Assembly: GCA_036784855.1 (NCBI GenBank) | Contig: JAZDSV010000061.1 | Coordinates: 1 to 64,000 of the forward strand | Origin: Aphelidium insulamus | Taxonomy: Eukaryota > Aphelidiomycota > Aphelidea > Aphelidiaceae | DNA: 64,000 nt | Direction of reading: 5' to 3' | Shown: one piece after another, positions 20,172 to 30,544 of the stretch | Layout: every line of letters begins with the position of its first letter | Position numbering within the stretch: the first letter of the stretch is position 1 | Notes under the pieces: generated by a model | Database searches by the model: none | What the model saw: the letters and a program-made list of their open reading frames with translations, nothing else | What the model was told of the DNA's origin: nothing | Program-made: the position numbers and the translations under genes

Positions 20172-20836
20172 ATGCTCAACATTATTGCCTCAACAACGGT
20201 CATTCTCGTGGCCATGACCGCTTTCGGTGGAGCTCGAGCCGACTACGAGCCAGTCCCACTGCTACCCGGCCAAATTTCCCTGTCCATGGTAACCAGTTAC
20301 GTGCACCGCGACATTATCAAGATCGTCAGTCCATCCAACCGAACATCGGAAATGTATACAACCACGCGCCGCCAGGGCCTAATTACTGAGGAGTCTTATG
20401 CATCACCGAGCTCAACGAGACAGTGCCGTTTGCCGAGTACACTGGCCGCAACGTGGCCGCAATTATGGCCTTGGACGACGACTGGTCGGGGTCGGTGCTG
20501 GTGGACAACGAACGAGTGCCTGTCAAAATTGAGTGGAACCGGCTGCACATCTGGGAACCGTTTTACGTGCTGGTTGGCAGTGGCGACCATCAGCAAAAGT
20601 TAACCGCGCGTTGCGGTTACGGCTCCATGTCGTGCAACCTGCTGGCCTCGAAATCTGTGGCCGGTCGCATTGACACGGAAACGGTGGTTGCTCAAGTGGT
20701 CCCTGATCAGCCGCACCAATACCTGGTCACTATGACGAACAAGGTGCACAAGGGCGTGGTACTTCTGGCCAGCGTGTTCATCACCGATATATGGGAGAAG
20801 CGTAACTACCCCGTTAACGCTGCACCCGCTGCGTAA
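20172..20836 (+). CDS. Secreted protein of unknown function, exon join unresolved
   Basis: Not recognised. The first segment starts MLNIIASTTVILVAMTAFGG, a good signal peptide, followed by ADYEPVPLLPGQISLSMV. A later segment in another frame (about 20411-20836) reads LNETVPFAEYTGRN, AAIMALDDDW, RVPVKIEWNRLHIWEPFYVL, CGYGSMSCNL and VTMTNKVHKGVVLLASVF. It ends NYPVNAAPAA, with the alternating pattern of a beta-sandwich and two Cys that could pair. The frames differ, so an intron of 86 nt (20325-20410, donor GTCAGT) or 122 nt (20289-20410, donor GTAACC) ending CACCGAG must be assumed; neither donor is ideal. Extracellular or cell-wall location is inferred from the signal peptide. No homologue can be named. 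Confidence 0.55.
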
Positions 20837-21058
20837 AAAACACACATTATTAATACATTGCACTGTTTTCCCTGCACCAGTTGCATACTTTTGTGGTCTT
20901 CCAGGTGATGGCAAGCGTCTACATGCCATCCAAAGAATCGCAATCAAATAAGATTTACAAGAATACCAGCAATCAGTATATATACAAGAGAAATACAAGA
21001 GAGATATCAGGAATCTCCGAGTCTAATGCAAGCAGATGGAAGCACAATTGGCCAACCG

Positions 21059-22251
21059 CTAAGTCCTGGCAACCAACCCGGCTATAGTTGCGGTTGCTAG
21101 TTCGTTTGCTGTGGCTGTGGACACAATTGAATTGGGGGCATCGGGGAGACTGCCCTCCGTCGTGAGCGATGAGGCGGAGGTTGTGGTCGTAGCGCACTTT
21201 TGCAGTGAGACATGTGCGCCCAGACCATACAGATAGCCCATGAACTTTTCATCGTCGATTTCGCCGTCAAAGAATGTTTGAAGCATTTTGAAGAATGTCA
21301 GCAGTGTCAACAGGCTGTCGCTCCCAGCCTGGTGCTGGGGGCCGACTCGAGTAACCTGCACGCCATGTTCAATACAAGCAGTATTAAACAGCTTTGGACA
21401 AACCTGTAGGTCATCTGCAACTTCTTGCAAGCCGCCTTTAAGATTCTTGCAGCTCTTCATCAAATACTTTATATCATAGATACAGGGAAAGTACATGTTC
21501 AGCTCGACAAAGAACTCTGGCTCTTCAGCAGGTAGAGGTCGGCACGTAAGCAGCTTAAGCAAGTAGCCAAAATCATAGCCACTATAAATCGATTCATATC
21601 ATATCATCGATACTGAGATAGACCTGCGCACCTGTGGAACGATATCCATTTAACCTCGTCCAGCAGAACCATTCCAGAACTGATCAACAGCTCACCAAAC
21701 TCGTGCACATCAATTCCGTGGTCCTCGTGCCGTTTAAAGTCAATGCCACTCTTTGACAGCAGATCGATGGAGTCTTGCGCGTACATGTCATCGCTGAGAT
21801 GAGTGAAAAATATTTGCATTATATGCTTCAATAACAAAAAATAGAAACACCTGATAAATACAAGTACATACGAGAGGTTGAATTTGAAGTTGAACTGCCA
21901 GGTGCACACGTCCTTTGGCAGGCGGCCAGTGGCATCCGACAGCGTGATGCCCAGTTGAATAATCTTCAGCAGGTCCACATTGCACCGCAGTGTCTGGTAA
22001 TGATAGTCGGCTGAGGTCTTGAAATTGCCAATGGGCCGCGCCACCACGCCCGGGAACTCAGTGTCCATGGCGATGAACGGGTACTCGTCGACAGCGTTGC
22101 GAATGGCGTCCATCTCGGCGTGCAGATTGTCGGCCCAGACGTCCCGTATGGCAAACCGGCAGTCGCTGTTGTCGGCCGCACTGGTGGCGCCGGCTGTGGC
22201 ATTCAACGTCGCGCCCGCATTGGCGCCGTCCTTCCCGGCGCTATTGGTCAT
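21059..22251 (-). CDS. CCR4-NOT deadenylase subunit CAF1/CNOT7/POP2
   Basis: Poly(A)-specific 3' exonuclease of the CCR4-NOT complex. Exons (minus) 21872-22251, 21632-21793, 21404-21581 and 21059-21355 total 1,017 nt (338 aa). DEDD nuclease residues are visible: MDTEFPGVVARPIG (Asp and Glu), MYAQDSIDLLSKSGIDF, the Asp of FNTxxxDVKYLMKSC-like DIKYLMKSCKNLKGGLQEVA, and GPQHQAGSDSLLT with its His/Asp pair. Nearly every block of the human protein is kept, with a 30-residue Ala/Thr-rich N-terminus and a Ser/Thr-rich C-terminal tail added. Introns are 78, 50 and 48 nt. Head to head with TIM8, 155 bp apart. Confidence 0.95.
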
Positions 22252-22406
22252 GTGTACGCTGTTGAATATGAGAGAAGAGTAAGTGATTATTTAAGAGTGC
22301 GCAGTTATTTAAACCATCGATGTATTAGCGCGGAAAATAATATCAGCCAATAATTAGCGACCACAAAGCGCAGTCAAATACAAATAATAAGAGACGCGTC
22401 TGCAAT
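22252..22406. promoter_or_regulatory. Probable bidirectional promoter, CAF1/TIM8
   Basis: 155 bp between two divergent start codons, so both housekeeping genes must share this promoter. Contains ATTTAAACC and GTATTAGCGCGG stretches, no clear TATA box. Confidence 0.5.
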
Positions 22407-22756
22407 ATGAGCAAGTCATCGTCGTACGCAGAAGAGGCCGCGCGCAAAGAGCTGGAGCAATTTGTGGCCATTGAGGAGCAGAAGGCGCGCTTTCAGCAGC
22501 AGGTGCATGGCTTCACCGACATGTGCTGGGACAAGGTAGACAATTGGTGATTTTTCTGCCATCTCATGCTCTGCAATTATCTACACGCGCATCAAATATA
22601 CTCACTCCTTCACTGCTGACGCCATGGTTATAGTGCGTGGGCAAAGTGGGCACCAAGCTGGACAAGTCTGAGGAGAACTGCCTGGGCAACTGCGTCGAGC
22701 GCTTCCTGGACACCACCGAGCTGATTGTGAAGCGGTTGCAGACGCTCAACCAGTAG
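22407..22756 (+). CDS. TIM8: Mitochondrial small TIM chaperone Tim8
   Basis: Intermembrane-space chaperone that escorts membrane proteins to the TIM22 translocase together with Tim13. Exons 22407-22535 and 22634-22756 give 83 aa. Twin CX3C motifs CWDKC and CLGNC are seen, with the TIM8-type context [18 protein letters not shown] and [17 protein letters not shown]. The 98-nt intron splits the protein right before the second Cys of the first motif. Length is normal (Tim8 about 87 aa). Convergent with the next gene, about 100 bp apart. Confidence 0.93.
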
Positions 22757-22859
22757 TAGTTTGACTTGGCGTGGCGGAGAGGCCACGCACCCGCCACAAT
22801 ATAATTACACGCCGTAGATATATATATATATTTATACACACCGAGATATAAATATTTGT

Positions 22860-23294
22860 CTATGTAGCATTGAGTGATCGAATTTGCTCATCCGCCATTC
22901 TCTCCATCTCAACGATACGGTGGCCAAAGTTCCTGTATGGCACATCGATGGGGGCGCCGGTGGTTGGGAGGGTGTAGAGTAGATTTGACTCGGACAGTGC
23001 GTGCACGCTATTGCGCAGTCCGAACTGGATTTTCTGGAGAACTTGCGTTAGATACACAGGCATCTTGGCAATGTCAATACATACGTCCAACAAGGAAAAA
23101 TAGGCATCTGCCACGGGTTCAAACTGTTCGCATATGGTGGCGGGCTTCTCGTCGTGTTGCTCTCCTTCAATGATATCCGCCGAATGGCCGGCTGCAGACA
23201 GAACCTCCATTCCATCAGCTGCAATGTCCAACAAGCGCACAATTGCCTGCACGTATGTACGTTCCAGTAATCCACAGAACACAATACATATACA

Positions 23295-23326
<32 letters not shown>

Positions 23327-23769
23327 ATGGTAGTACTGACCTGCTCTATGCGATGTAGGCCTTCAAGGAGCTGCCGGCTAGTCTGCACAAAGTCTGCATC
23401 TTCATCCACATCGCCGTCCACACTCATTGTACCGGCACTGGTGGCATCAGATACAGATCGTCCACCTCCACCACCATCTTCCTCCATTCTGTCCACCATA
23501 CCACCGTGACTACGATCACTACTTCCAGCACCATCGGACGCGGTCTCTGGCGTGAGCAGCTGGCCACCAGTCGCCACATCTCCGTGATGATCGACACGGT
23601 GGCTCAGTTCCATTAGTGGCGCGCGCGGCATAGCGGCCGTGACGGGCGATGAGGCGGCACGGTCTACCAGGGCTGCCATCGCGTCCTCCTCCATCTCCTC
23701 GTCTTCCTCATCACTGAGACGCTCAGTGGTGGTACCCGGAGACACGGACAACTCATCTTGCGGCTCCAT
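22860..23769 (-). CDS. Acidic helical protein, possibly a Mediator tail (MED29-like) subunit
   Basis: Exons (minus) 23341-23769 and 22860-23246 give 271 aa. The N-terminal 130 residues are low-complexity and acidic (SDEEDEEMEEDAM, a run of Gly). The C-terminal part is helical: FVQTSRQLLEGLHRIEQ, AIVRLLDIAADGMEVL, ICEQFEPVADAYFSLLDVC, MPVYLTQVLQKIQ and DVPYRNFGHRIVEMERMADE. The order of helices and the spacing of FDKCLEEFYALCDQLELCL-like and YPQYL-like blocks faintly recall MED29, which is an inference with low support. The 94-nt intron is mostly a TA microsatellite on its 5' side and ends GTGCAG. Confidence 0.6.
23291..23326. repeat. (TA)n microsatellite within an intron
   Basis: About 18 TA dinucleotides inside the 94-nt intron of the preceding minus-strand gene. 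Because introns here are usually near 50 nt, the expansion probably explains the extra length. Confidence 0.85.
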
Positions 23770-23881
23770 TGTGATTATGTGATTATATGCTGGGCTTCTA
23801 AACAGCAAGACGCAGAAAGAGATGCCAGAATTTCTATTGGTGAATGTATTCGCGAGCAGTCGTTCCATGTACAGCGTGAGA

Positions 23882-24136
23882 CTATAGCGGCATATTACAA
23901 GTTGAAGATGCCGTAAGGCGGCCACCGCCAACCAGCACCACAGGCTGAAGAGGACCGTCACGGGCAAATACTCGGTGTGCAAGGGTGGTGGGTGAGCCGC
24001 GGTGGCCAGAGTCGGACTCGCGATGCGTGGCAGGCTGCGGTGACGTGCAACTGATATCGGCCATATAGCAGTCGGGACTGCAGTACAACTGGTTGTCGAC
24101 TGTTCTGCGGCCGCACTGGCACCACTCCAGGTCCAT
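23882..24136 (-). CDS. Small zinc-ligand protein, Ecl1-like candidate
   Basis: 84-aa single-exon candidate beginning MDLEWCQCGRRTVDNQLYCS and continuing PDCYMAD. The CxC-x9-C-x3-C cluster with LYCS..C...D resembles the zinc-binding N-terminus of fungal Ecl1/2/3 lifespan factors (W/Y-C.VC.R.I....LYCS..C...D). After it comes a Ser/Pro/Thr-rich tail with no other motif. The start is the ATG directly before the cluster. Function, if Ecl1-like, would be in stationary-phase or zinc-limitation response, an inference only. It lies in the 5' flank of the MED29-like gene on the same strand, 112 bp upstream. Confidence 0.5.
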   Translation of the reverse strand: MDLEWCQCGRRTVDNQLYCSPDCYMADISCTSPQPATHRESDSGHRGSPTTLAHRVFARDGPLQPVVLVGGGRLTASSTCNMPL

Positions 24137-24513
24137 TGGCAGGGTGAGTGGCAGCGAGAGTATACGGGTCGGTACACGCAGATACACCCGCAGAGACCCA
24201 GTGTGGGCAAGTGGGCAAGTGTGTGTCTATATATATAATCTGCGAGGGCAGCCGGCAGCAAGAGCAATTGGAAAGACACCGTGGGAACAAATCGATCGAC
24301 GGGCGATGTTTGACGCGTCAATTAGCTGTCATCTGACTTGTCATACAGCGTGTGTGCATTGTATAGTGCTGTGTGCTCTCTTGTCTGTCCGTGTATACAT
24401 ATGTGTTGAGTGTGTTGCCATATGTGCTGCTATATGCATGCACTGTGGGTACACATGGGCATTCCGTGATGGACTATTCCTCATACAATCACTGCATTTA
24501 GATACAATCTCTG
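24137..24513. other. Divergent intergenic region before DUF202 gene
   Basis: 377 bp, TG/CA-rich, with TATATATAATC at about 24229. No reading frame supported. Could include a short upstream exon of the plus-strand gene: the stretch just before its ATG (GTGTGTTGCC...GATACAATCTCTG) is open but unremarkable. Confidence 0.35.
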
Positions 24514-25593
24514 ATGAGCTCCTTGCCGAATTCCCATGGCAGCCTGCACGTGGACACTGGCTCCGTGCCAAGTGATGTCGCCGCCGCCCTTCCCAATGTT
24601 GTTCAAGTGTCACCACCAGATGCGCCACGTTCACGCAGCATGTCCATGGAGATCCTGACGTCGCCCGTGAGAGCACTGCGCTCCCTCTCCTCCCTGCTTC
24701 GACCAGCCCCGTCGCCCACGGATGCTGCCGTGGCCGAAAGGCGCAAGCAGCTGCGGGCAAAGTACGCCGCCGAGCATCTGGACGTGGCGGGTACGTGTGT
24801 ATATATAGGGTTGAAATGGTATCTGACGGTTGTTGCAGCACAGGAGCGCACATTTGACGGCGCCTACACCCGCACGTCACTGAACGCCATTGCCATCGGC
24901 ATTCTATTCTACCGCGTATTCCACGTGGAGTTTGCCGGGGTGGCCACCACGTACATTGTGTTTGGGGCCGTGTTGTGGTTTGTGGCCACGTGGCGCCGAT
25001 GGGTGACCCGCATCGAGCTGTGGAATGTGTACCACGCACGGCATCGGCGGCCACCTCGTATAGGCAATGACGACCCCGCCGACAGTCCACACTGGGGCGG
25101 TGTCCGTGATGAGGAGGAGGTGCAACTGGGTGGCGGGATGGAGAGCATGCAGATGGTGGCACTGCCTGCCAAAACCGGCACGGCGCCCGCAGCCACCGAG
25201 AACAACGTATCGTCCTCGTCGCTGTCCACCATTCACAGGCGCGAGGCCGGCGAACCAATACAGCTGCCGGATGGACAGGCATACATCGGGTCACCCGTGT
25301 TCACGGGCAAGGCACTGCTCCTACCACTGGACTTTACGGAGCTGCAGTTGCCGCGCGCCGAATTCCCCGCCGTCGTGGACAACAGTGATCCCGCGGTGCC
25401 CGTGACGGCGCTGGTTCCGCTGGACATGGAGACCCGGCCGCTGCCGCAGGACTACTTTGAGTGGCGGGACACACTGGACAACCCGCCAATTGCGCCACAC
25501 TTCAAGACCAGTGGCGGCATCGTGCTAATGATGAGCATTGTCACCGTGGCGATCGAGTGCGCCGTCCTTGTCCAGCTGGCCTTCATAAAGTGA
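24514..25593 (+). CDS. DUF202 (VTC1-like) multipass membrane protein
   Basis: 343 aa after removing a stop-free 48-nt intron (24791-24838, GTACGT...TTGCAG). The join gives LDVAAQERTFDGAYTRTSLN, matching the DUF202/VTC1 signature A.ERTFL.W.RTSL, then transmembrane helix AIAIGILFYRVF and a second TIVFGAVLWFVAT-like helix. The N-terminal 90 residues are Ser/Pro-rich. A long cytosolic-type loop (about 165-310) precedes a final helix, IVLMMSIVTVAIECAVLVQL. In fungi VTC1 is the membrane subunit of vacuolar polyphosphate polymerase. This protein is much longer than Vtc1 (129 aa) and has no SPX or polymerase domain, so only the fold is claimed. Convergent with PIG-Q, 102 bp apart. Confidence 0.8.
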   Translation: MSSLPNSHGSLHVDTGSVPSDVAAALPNVVQVSPPDAPRSRSMSMEILTSPVRALRSLSSLLRPAPSPTDAAVAERRKQLRAKYAAEHLDVAGTCVYIGLKWYLTVVAAQERTFDGAYTRTSLNAIAIGILFYRVFHVEFAGVATTYIVFGAVLWFVATWRRWVTRIELWNVYHARHRRPPRIGNDDPADSPHWGGVRDEEEVQLGGGMESMQMVALPAKTGTAPAATENNVSSSSLSTIHRREAGEPIQLPDGQAYIGSPVFTGKALLLPLDFTELQLPRAEFPAVVDNSDPAVPVTALVPLDMETRPLPQDYFEWRDTLDNPPIAPHFKTSGGIVLMMSIVTVAIECAVLVQLAFIK

Positions 25594-25695
25594 TGTCACT
25601 CAGCGGTATGCTCAGTGGTGTATACGGTCTTCGTGGAATTATGTACTGCGCTCGGAAATCCGACACAACACAGCAGTTCTTATACAAGTGCAGAT

Positions 25696-28673
25696 CTATT
25701 GTCGCATGGTCCACTTGTTGGCATTTAGCATGCGCCAGAACTGGCCGACACTGAGCCGCGTCTCCGGTAGCATCGGGTACTGCAGCACCGGTCCCGGTTT
25801 GATCGGCTCGCCAAACACCAAATTCTTCGTGACCAGCCAGGAGATATAGTGTGAGGTGAGTCGCCGCCACAGCAGCAGGTACTGGAAGAATATAGCCGAC
25901 ACCGGGATGGGCACGTTGTACAGGTGCAAGTAGGCGGCGCTCGGTGTGTCCGCCGCTCCCCCATTCAAATGGCTGTGCGAGAACCACGATGAGCGGCGGC
26001 TGTTGCTGGCCGATGCTTTCTGCGCCGCCACCACTTCATCCGACCATGTCATCATCAGCGACACCGGGGCCGACGCTCTGTGCGCGGAACTGAGAGACGA
26101 GTTGGATCCGCGTGGTCTGAGTCGCGGTGTACTAGCACCAGATGCTGAAGCGCTCGGTGGGCTAGATACTTGTATGCTGGGCGGATTGGGTGGGGTGGTG
26201 GTAGCCGTCGCAATACCCTTCACGTAGCTAATAGCACGCGATAGCCAGGACGGCGTCGGCGTCGGTGGAACGCACACATCAAAGCGAATGCCACCTGGGA
26301 GCCGGAGTGGGTCTTTGAAGCGCAGCATTAGCGTAAACAGAGGAAAGTGGTTCAGCACGGCCAGCACTGTTTGCAGGGCCACTTGGCACACAATTACTGC
26401 CAGTCGTGCCTATTCCACGCATTAAACCATGTTAAAGAGATCTCAGATAATTACTCACCACGCAAAATAGCACGTAGTAGACCACCACTGTTGGAAATAG
26501 AAAGAACAGCAGTGTAAACAGCATAGTGCCCAGTAGTAGTTGGTCCAGGTCATATTCACAGGAATCGAGGCGGTGTCTCAGCACGTTGTACTTTTTTCCT
26601 GAAAAGATCGTAAATATGTACGCTCAAGTCAATTGTTCCCTACCTCGAAACAGATTGAATAGCGACCACAGAACAGACAATTGCCAGTTATATATGCGCG
26701 CAGCAATGTTGTAGAACAAGTAAATGTGAGTGGTGGCCAGCACCAACGAGTCTGCCAAACATGACACAATCATGGAGGCACCAAGAATGCCAGAGTATCC
26801 GATTGTTTTTACAAACAGGGCAACAAAAGGCTGCAACGGGCCGCATATCTCCGTCCACACATGGAGCAGCCACAAAAACAGCTCTCCCAGAAACCGATCC
26901 AGGCTATTATTCAGCTTTAGCCCAGCAGGCCAACCCATCAGCCAAACGACTGCCGACTTGAGGACTGCCACGGCATATTGCTGAATATTTTAGCTGTAGA
27001 TTAAGTTAACATGCTTAAGTCAGTACCTCATGCAAGTCACTTAAAAAGTCGGCGACCAATTCGCTATTGTCTGTAAGGAAGGTTCCTAACGCGATTCCAA
27101 TGATCACATCATTGGCCACTAGCCACATTGTGTTGTAAAAGCTTCAAATGAATGAGACTTCAACGAAAAAAACATTAGAGATCCGACCTTATGTAGTGCG
27201 TGCGATTAGCGGCAGAATAGCGCCATCCTCGACGTCGAAAGACAATCCATTGCCACGGCCAGAAGCATGTTTGCTGCAGCCGCATATCAATTTGAAACGC
27301 TAAATAAGCGCGGTGAGTTTCAGCGTCTGAATGATTAAAATGCTACATACCGACGGATGAAACGTCTTTCAGGGCCAGGCCAAGCCACAGCCATTCAGGC
27401 ACGAATTTCCAGTTTAGCACAGCCATGACTCCTTCAGCGCACACCCGCCAGGCAAGCAAAAACAGCATTATGGGCCACGCTGCCAGTGCCTTCAGTACAC
27501 ACCATCCTCGCTCCGCGGCAGGAATAGTTTGCGTCACAAAGCTAGTTGCATTTACCACAATTGATGTGAGAATCAGGCGGGGCCAAGCAAGTGGTGACAT
27601 TCCGCTATGCCGCGACTGAGGAAAACGGTTGAAAAGTAGCATCTGCAAGTCGCCCGCACAGTTCAGCTGTGCCATAAGTGTTTCTAGCTCACGCTGTTCG
27701 GAGATGGACTGACCGCCGCCATCTGCTGCGGACAAGCTGCCGTACTGAGTGTGAAAGTGCATTCTGCTCTCGGAAACAGATGTGACCGCGGGCGTCGATG
27801 GGATGTCGGAACGATGCTCATCAGCCTGCGACCCATCCACTTCACTATATAAACCGGCAGAGAGGAGCGCTTGCTGGTCCAGCTGAACATCCAGCACCAG
27901 TGCATCAAGCGATATGTGTTGCAACAGATACGAGTCTGGCGGATCGTAGAACACAAACTCGGTGCTGACGGGTCGGTACCGAAAGCCACAACAGTAAATC
28001 GACCTATTTTAAGAATATGAAGTTGCTTATACAACGTGGCATCTATAACTTACTGCAGACGAGGGAACCGCGACGACGGAGACTCCAGATGCATTGTCAG
28101 CCACAAGTCGGCCTTATCGCGACGCTCGGCGATGACTCGCCGGTCAAGAGAAGACTTTCGCGTCCGCGCATCATCACCCGCCCAGAGTACCCCCAGTACC
28201 ACTGGAGCCACGGTGCACACGCGCATCATTTGCTTAATTGCGGTGCTGGTATCTCCGTCAAACAAGTCGGGCCGGTGTGCAATTGCGTCCAGATGAGCGT
28301 CCAGTTCCAAGCCGTCCACATCCGCCACCACGGCACCCACACAAGCAATAAAACTGCGCACATTCCAGCCGACAAGATAGCCAGACCGGCCATCCTCATT
28401 GCGCGGCCACAGAACCTTGGAAACAGTAGACGCGCCAGAACTTGGAGGGGCCGCTGGATTGTTCGCCACGCTGTGCAGGCTGGACATGTGCAGCATGCTG
28501 CCGGCCGACACATTGCCACCATCGGCGCTCATCGCCGGATGAGACTGGTTCATTACGTATGTAAGTATGAAGAGCCCGATTAGAAACTTCCACGCCGCTT
28601 CAAATGCTCGCGTGCAGATGTGCGCAGTGGGTGCGCGGCGTACTATAGGGTACAAGTTATATGCAGCAGACAC
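25696..28673 (-). CDS. PIGQ: GPI-GlcNAc transferase subunit PIG-Q/Gpi1
   Basis: Subunit of the ER enzyme that adds GlcNAc to phosphatidylinositol, step one of GPI-anchor synthesis. Exons (minus) 28054-28673, 27351-28003, 27188-27299, 27027-27141, 26644-26980, 26459-26598 and 25696-26409 sum to 2,691 nt (896 aa). Family blocks: [54 protein letters not shown], a [20 protein letters not shown] helix, [39 protein letters not shown] and [20 protein letters not shown]. Many transmembrane helices. Longer than human PIG-Q (about 760) because of Ser-rich insertions near the end. The start is uncertain: family similarity begins about 70 residues in, and a transmembrane segment precedes it. Confidence 0.9.
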
Positions 28674-28683
28674 AAATGCACTT

Positions 28684-28953
28684 CTAGTGTACCTTTTCAG
28701 ACTCTGGACGCGCCAGCCGCTCCAATGGCAGCACCAGCAGCAGAAACACGACCGTCAGACCAAGCAGCGCGATCAACAAGGCTTGCTGCCAGCGCATTGA
28801 GTCCCTTGACAATAGAATATAAGTAGCAGCAATACACACCTTGTGCGTTGCAGCAGGCAGATCAGCTATGGCGGAGAAGACACGTGTCAGCAGGCGAAAG
28901 TGTGCGGTCGCGTAGCCGAGCAGAAACAGCGCCAAAATCAGCCAAATGCGCAT
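28684..28953 (-). CDS. Small membrane protein or upstream exon of PIG-Q
   Basis: 89-residue open frame with two hydrophobic helices (MRIWLILALFLLGYATAHF and QQALLIALLGLTVVFLLLVL) and a basic/acidic end RLARPESEKVH. Not recognised. It stops only 11 bp before the ATG used for PIG-Q on the same strand, leaving no room for a separate promoter. It may be a small first cistron, or a 5' exon joined to PIG-Q: donor GAAAAG|GTACAC at 28692 and acceptor GTGGAAG at 28587 would keep frame (106-nt intron) and add helices before [12 protein letters not shown] further 35-nt segment (GTGTGT...TCAAG) inside it could be an intron but is very short. Confidence 0.45.
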   Translation of the reverse strand: MRIWLILALFLLGYATAHFRLLTRVFSAIADLPAATHKVCIAATYILLSRDSMRWQQALLIALLGLTVVFLLLVLPLERLARPESEKVH

Positions 28954-29244
28954 TGGAATTTCTTCCGTGGATTAAACAGGCACATAATTGCCTGTCTCAA
29001 GTTATTTAGGTATTTACTCCTAAATACAATTAACTGCTCTGGTGTTTTAACTGGCTTGCGTGTATTTGGACCTGCTATGGGCTCCCTTGGCATCTATGTA
29101 TCTAATATCTTCATAATTAAGATCACGTTCAAGGAATACTTGTTTTTAGTGTCAGTGTGGCAGCATGATTTGCGCATGTAACTTGTATGCAGTGTAATGT
29201 GCATTTAGTTGTATTAAGTGCGCATGTACTTATGACAGGATCTA

Positions 29245-30248
29245 TTATTGTGCATCAGCAACCACTGTCGACTCCGATACGGAATCAGCGCCAGTCGCTT
29301 TCTTGCTGCGGCGCCTTTTCCGTTTACCAGAAGTGCCAGCAGCACTGGTATCTCCATCTACGGCCGCCACAGTCGACTCAGTAATCGGCTTTGATGTAGA
29401 TTCAGTCGGGGTAGTTTTTGAAGATTTCTTTTTGCACGACAGTGGATTCGGAGCTGCAGGGCGCTTTCGTTTAATATCCACCTTTTTCGTGGCTGGCCCA
29501 GCGGCTCCACGCAACCGCTCCAATTCAATGGCGCTTGGCTGTCTCTTGCGCGCCTCTTGCTATCAATTATCAGTATACCTGATTAGTTGGTCACATAATG
29601 GATATCACTTGATGATGACATCCACGACCAGCAGAATCATCAATGTTCACTGTACCTGCTCAGCCTGTGCGATAGTGACGGCACTGGGCGGCTCCAGCAC
29701 GACAACAGTATTTTTCAGATACACTAGCGGCACACCGGCAATCTTGCGGCATTGTGCACGCAGCGTAGTATCCTGCGACGCAATGCAGAACCGATGCGCA
29801 TTCCCATCCGCGACACAGCTGTGCAAACACTCGCGTGCCGATAGCGGCGTGTCGCGATGTCCGCACTGACGGCGCTCATACTTTTTAAGCGCGACAAACG
29901 TGGTCTGCGAAAATGTTTTGCCAAGCTGGCCCAGCTCGTGGATAACGCACGGTGTCACCACTGGATACATTCCGGCATGTGAGATGCTGCAATATAACGA
30001 CACGTCGATTATGGACGTACGCAGTTTGGCCGGCGCCAGCAATGTCTTTGGCACCAAGGTTTGCACGTCGACGTGTGACTGGAGCGCCGCGTGCAGAAAC
30101 GTGCCGTCCACTGATGTTGGGGTGAGATATAATCATCATCGTCATCACCTAGATAGCTACCTAGCACTTGATATGGATCGTGGAAGCCGAATTGGTGCTG
30201 GTAGAGCGCCATGGCGCGCTTGTACACTTTGGTACGCTTTAGTCGCAT
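29245..30248 (-). CDS. UTP23: rRNA-processing protein UTP23 (PIN-like)
   Basis: Nucleolar small-subunit processome factor acting in early 18S rRNA processing. Exons (minus) 30161-30248, 29656-30110 and 29245-29559 sum to 858 nt (285 aa). Seen: basic start MRLKRTKVYKRAMALYQHQF, then GFHDPYQVL|VDGTFLHAAL, which opens the PIN-like domain in FCF1/UTP23. Next come TPCVIHELGQLGK, a Cys/His stretch RRQCGH...SARECLHSCV, the FCIASQD strand, and GVPLVYLKNTVVVLEPPS. The C-terminal tail is highly basic with APNPLSCKKK, matching the GPNPLSCLKKKKK tail of human UTP23. This separates it from FCF1. Introns are 50 and 96 nt. Confidence 0.92.
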
Positions 30249-30544
30249 TTTTCGTGGTTGTTGTATACTGGCTGTCTGCTCAGGGGCTGTCGAGTATTGA
30301 TCGGGCGGAGAATGGCGTCCACAAAGAGAAGCACTTGCAATGGGATTAATCACACTGGAGTGCATAAAAAGCGATTTGGAAAAAAGTCTCATCCCTTTAT
30401 TTTAACATTGCAGTACACCGCATGCATGACATTGAAAGGATGACTAAAGATTGCCTATAACGCAACGTTTCATGGGGCTACATATGTGAACATCAGCAAT
30501 AATTCAGCAGTTGAATAGATCTTTAGTATGGTGTGCCTGCACCT

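Noticed and set aside
23770-24321. Upstream in-frame extension of the MED29-like gene
   Set aside because: The frame is open but the composition is not coding-like, and the Ecl1-like frame overlaps it; the ATG at 23769 starts the acidic protein cleanly.
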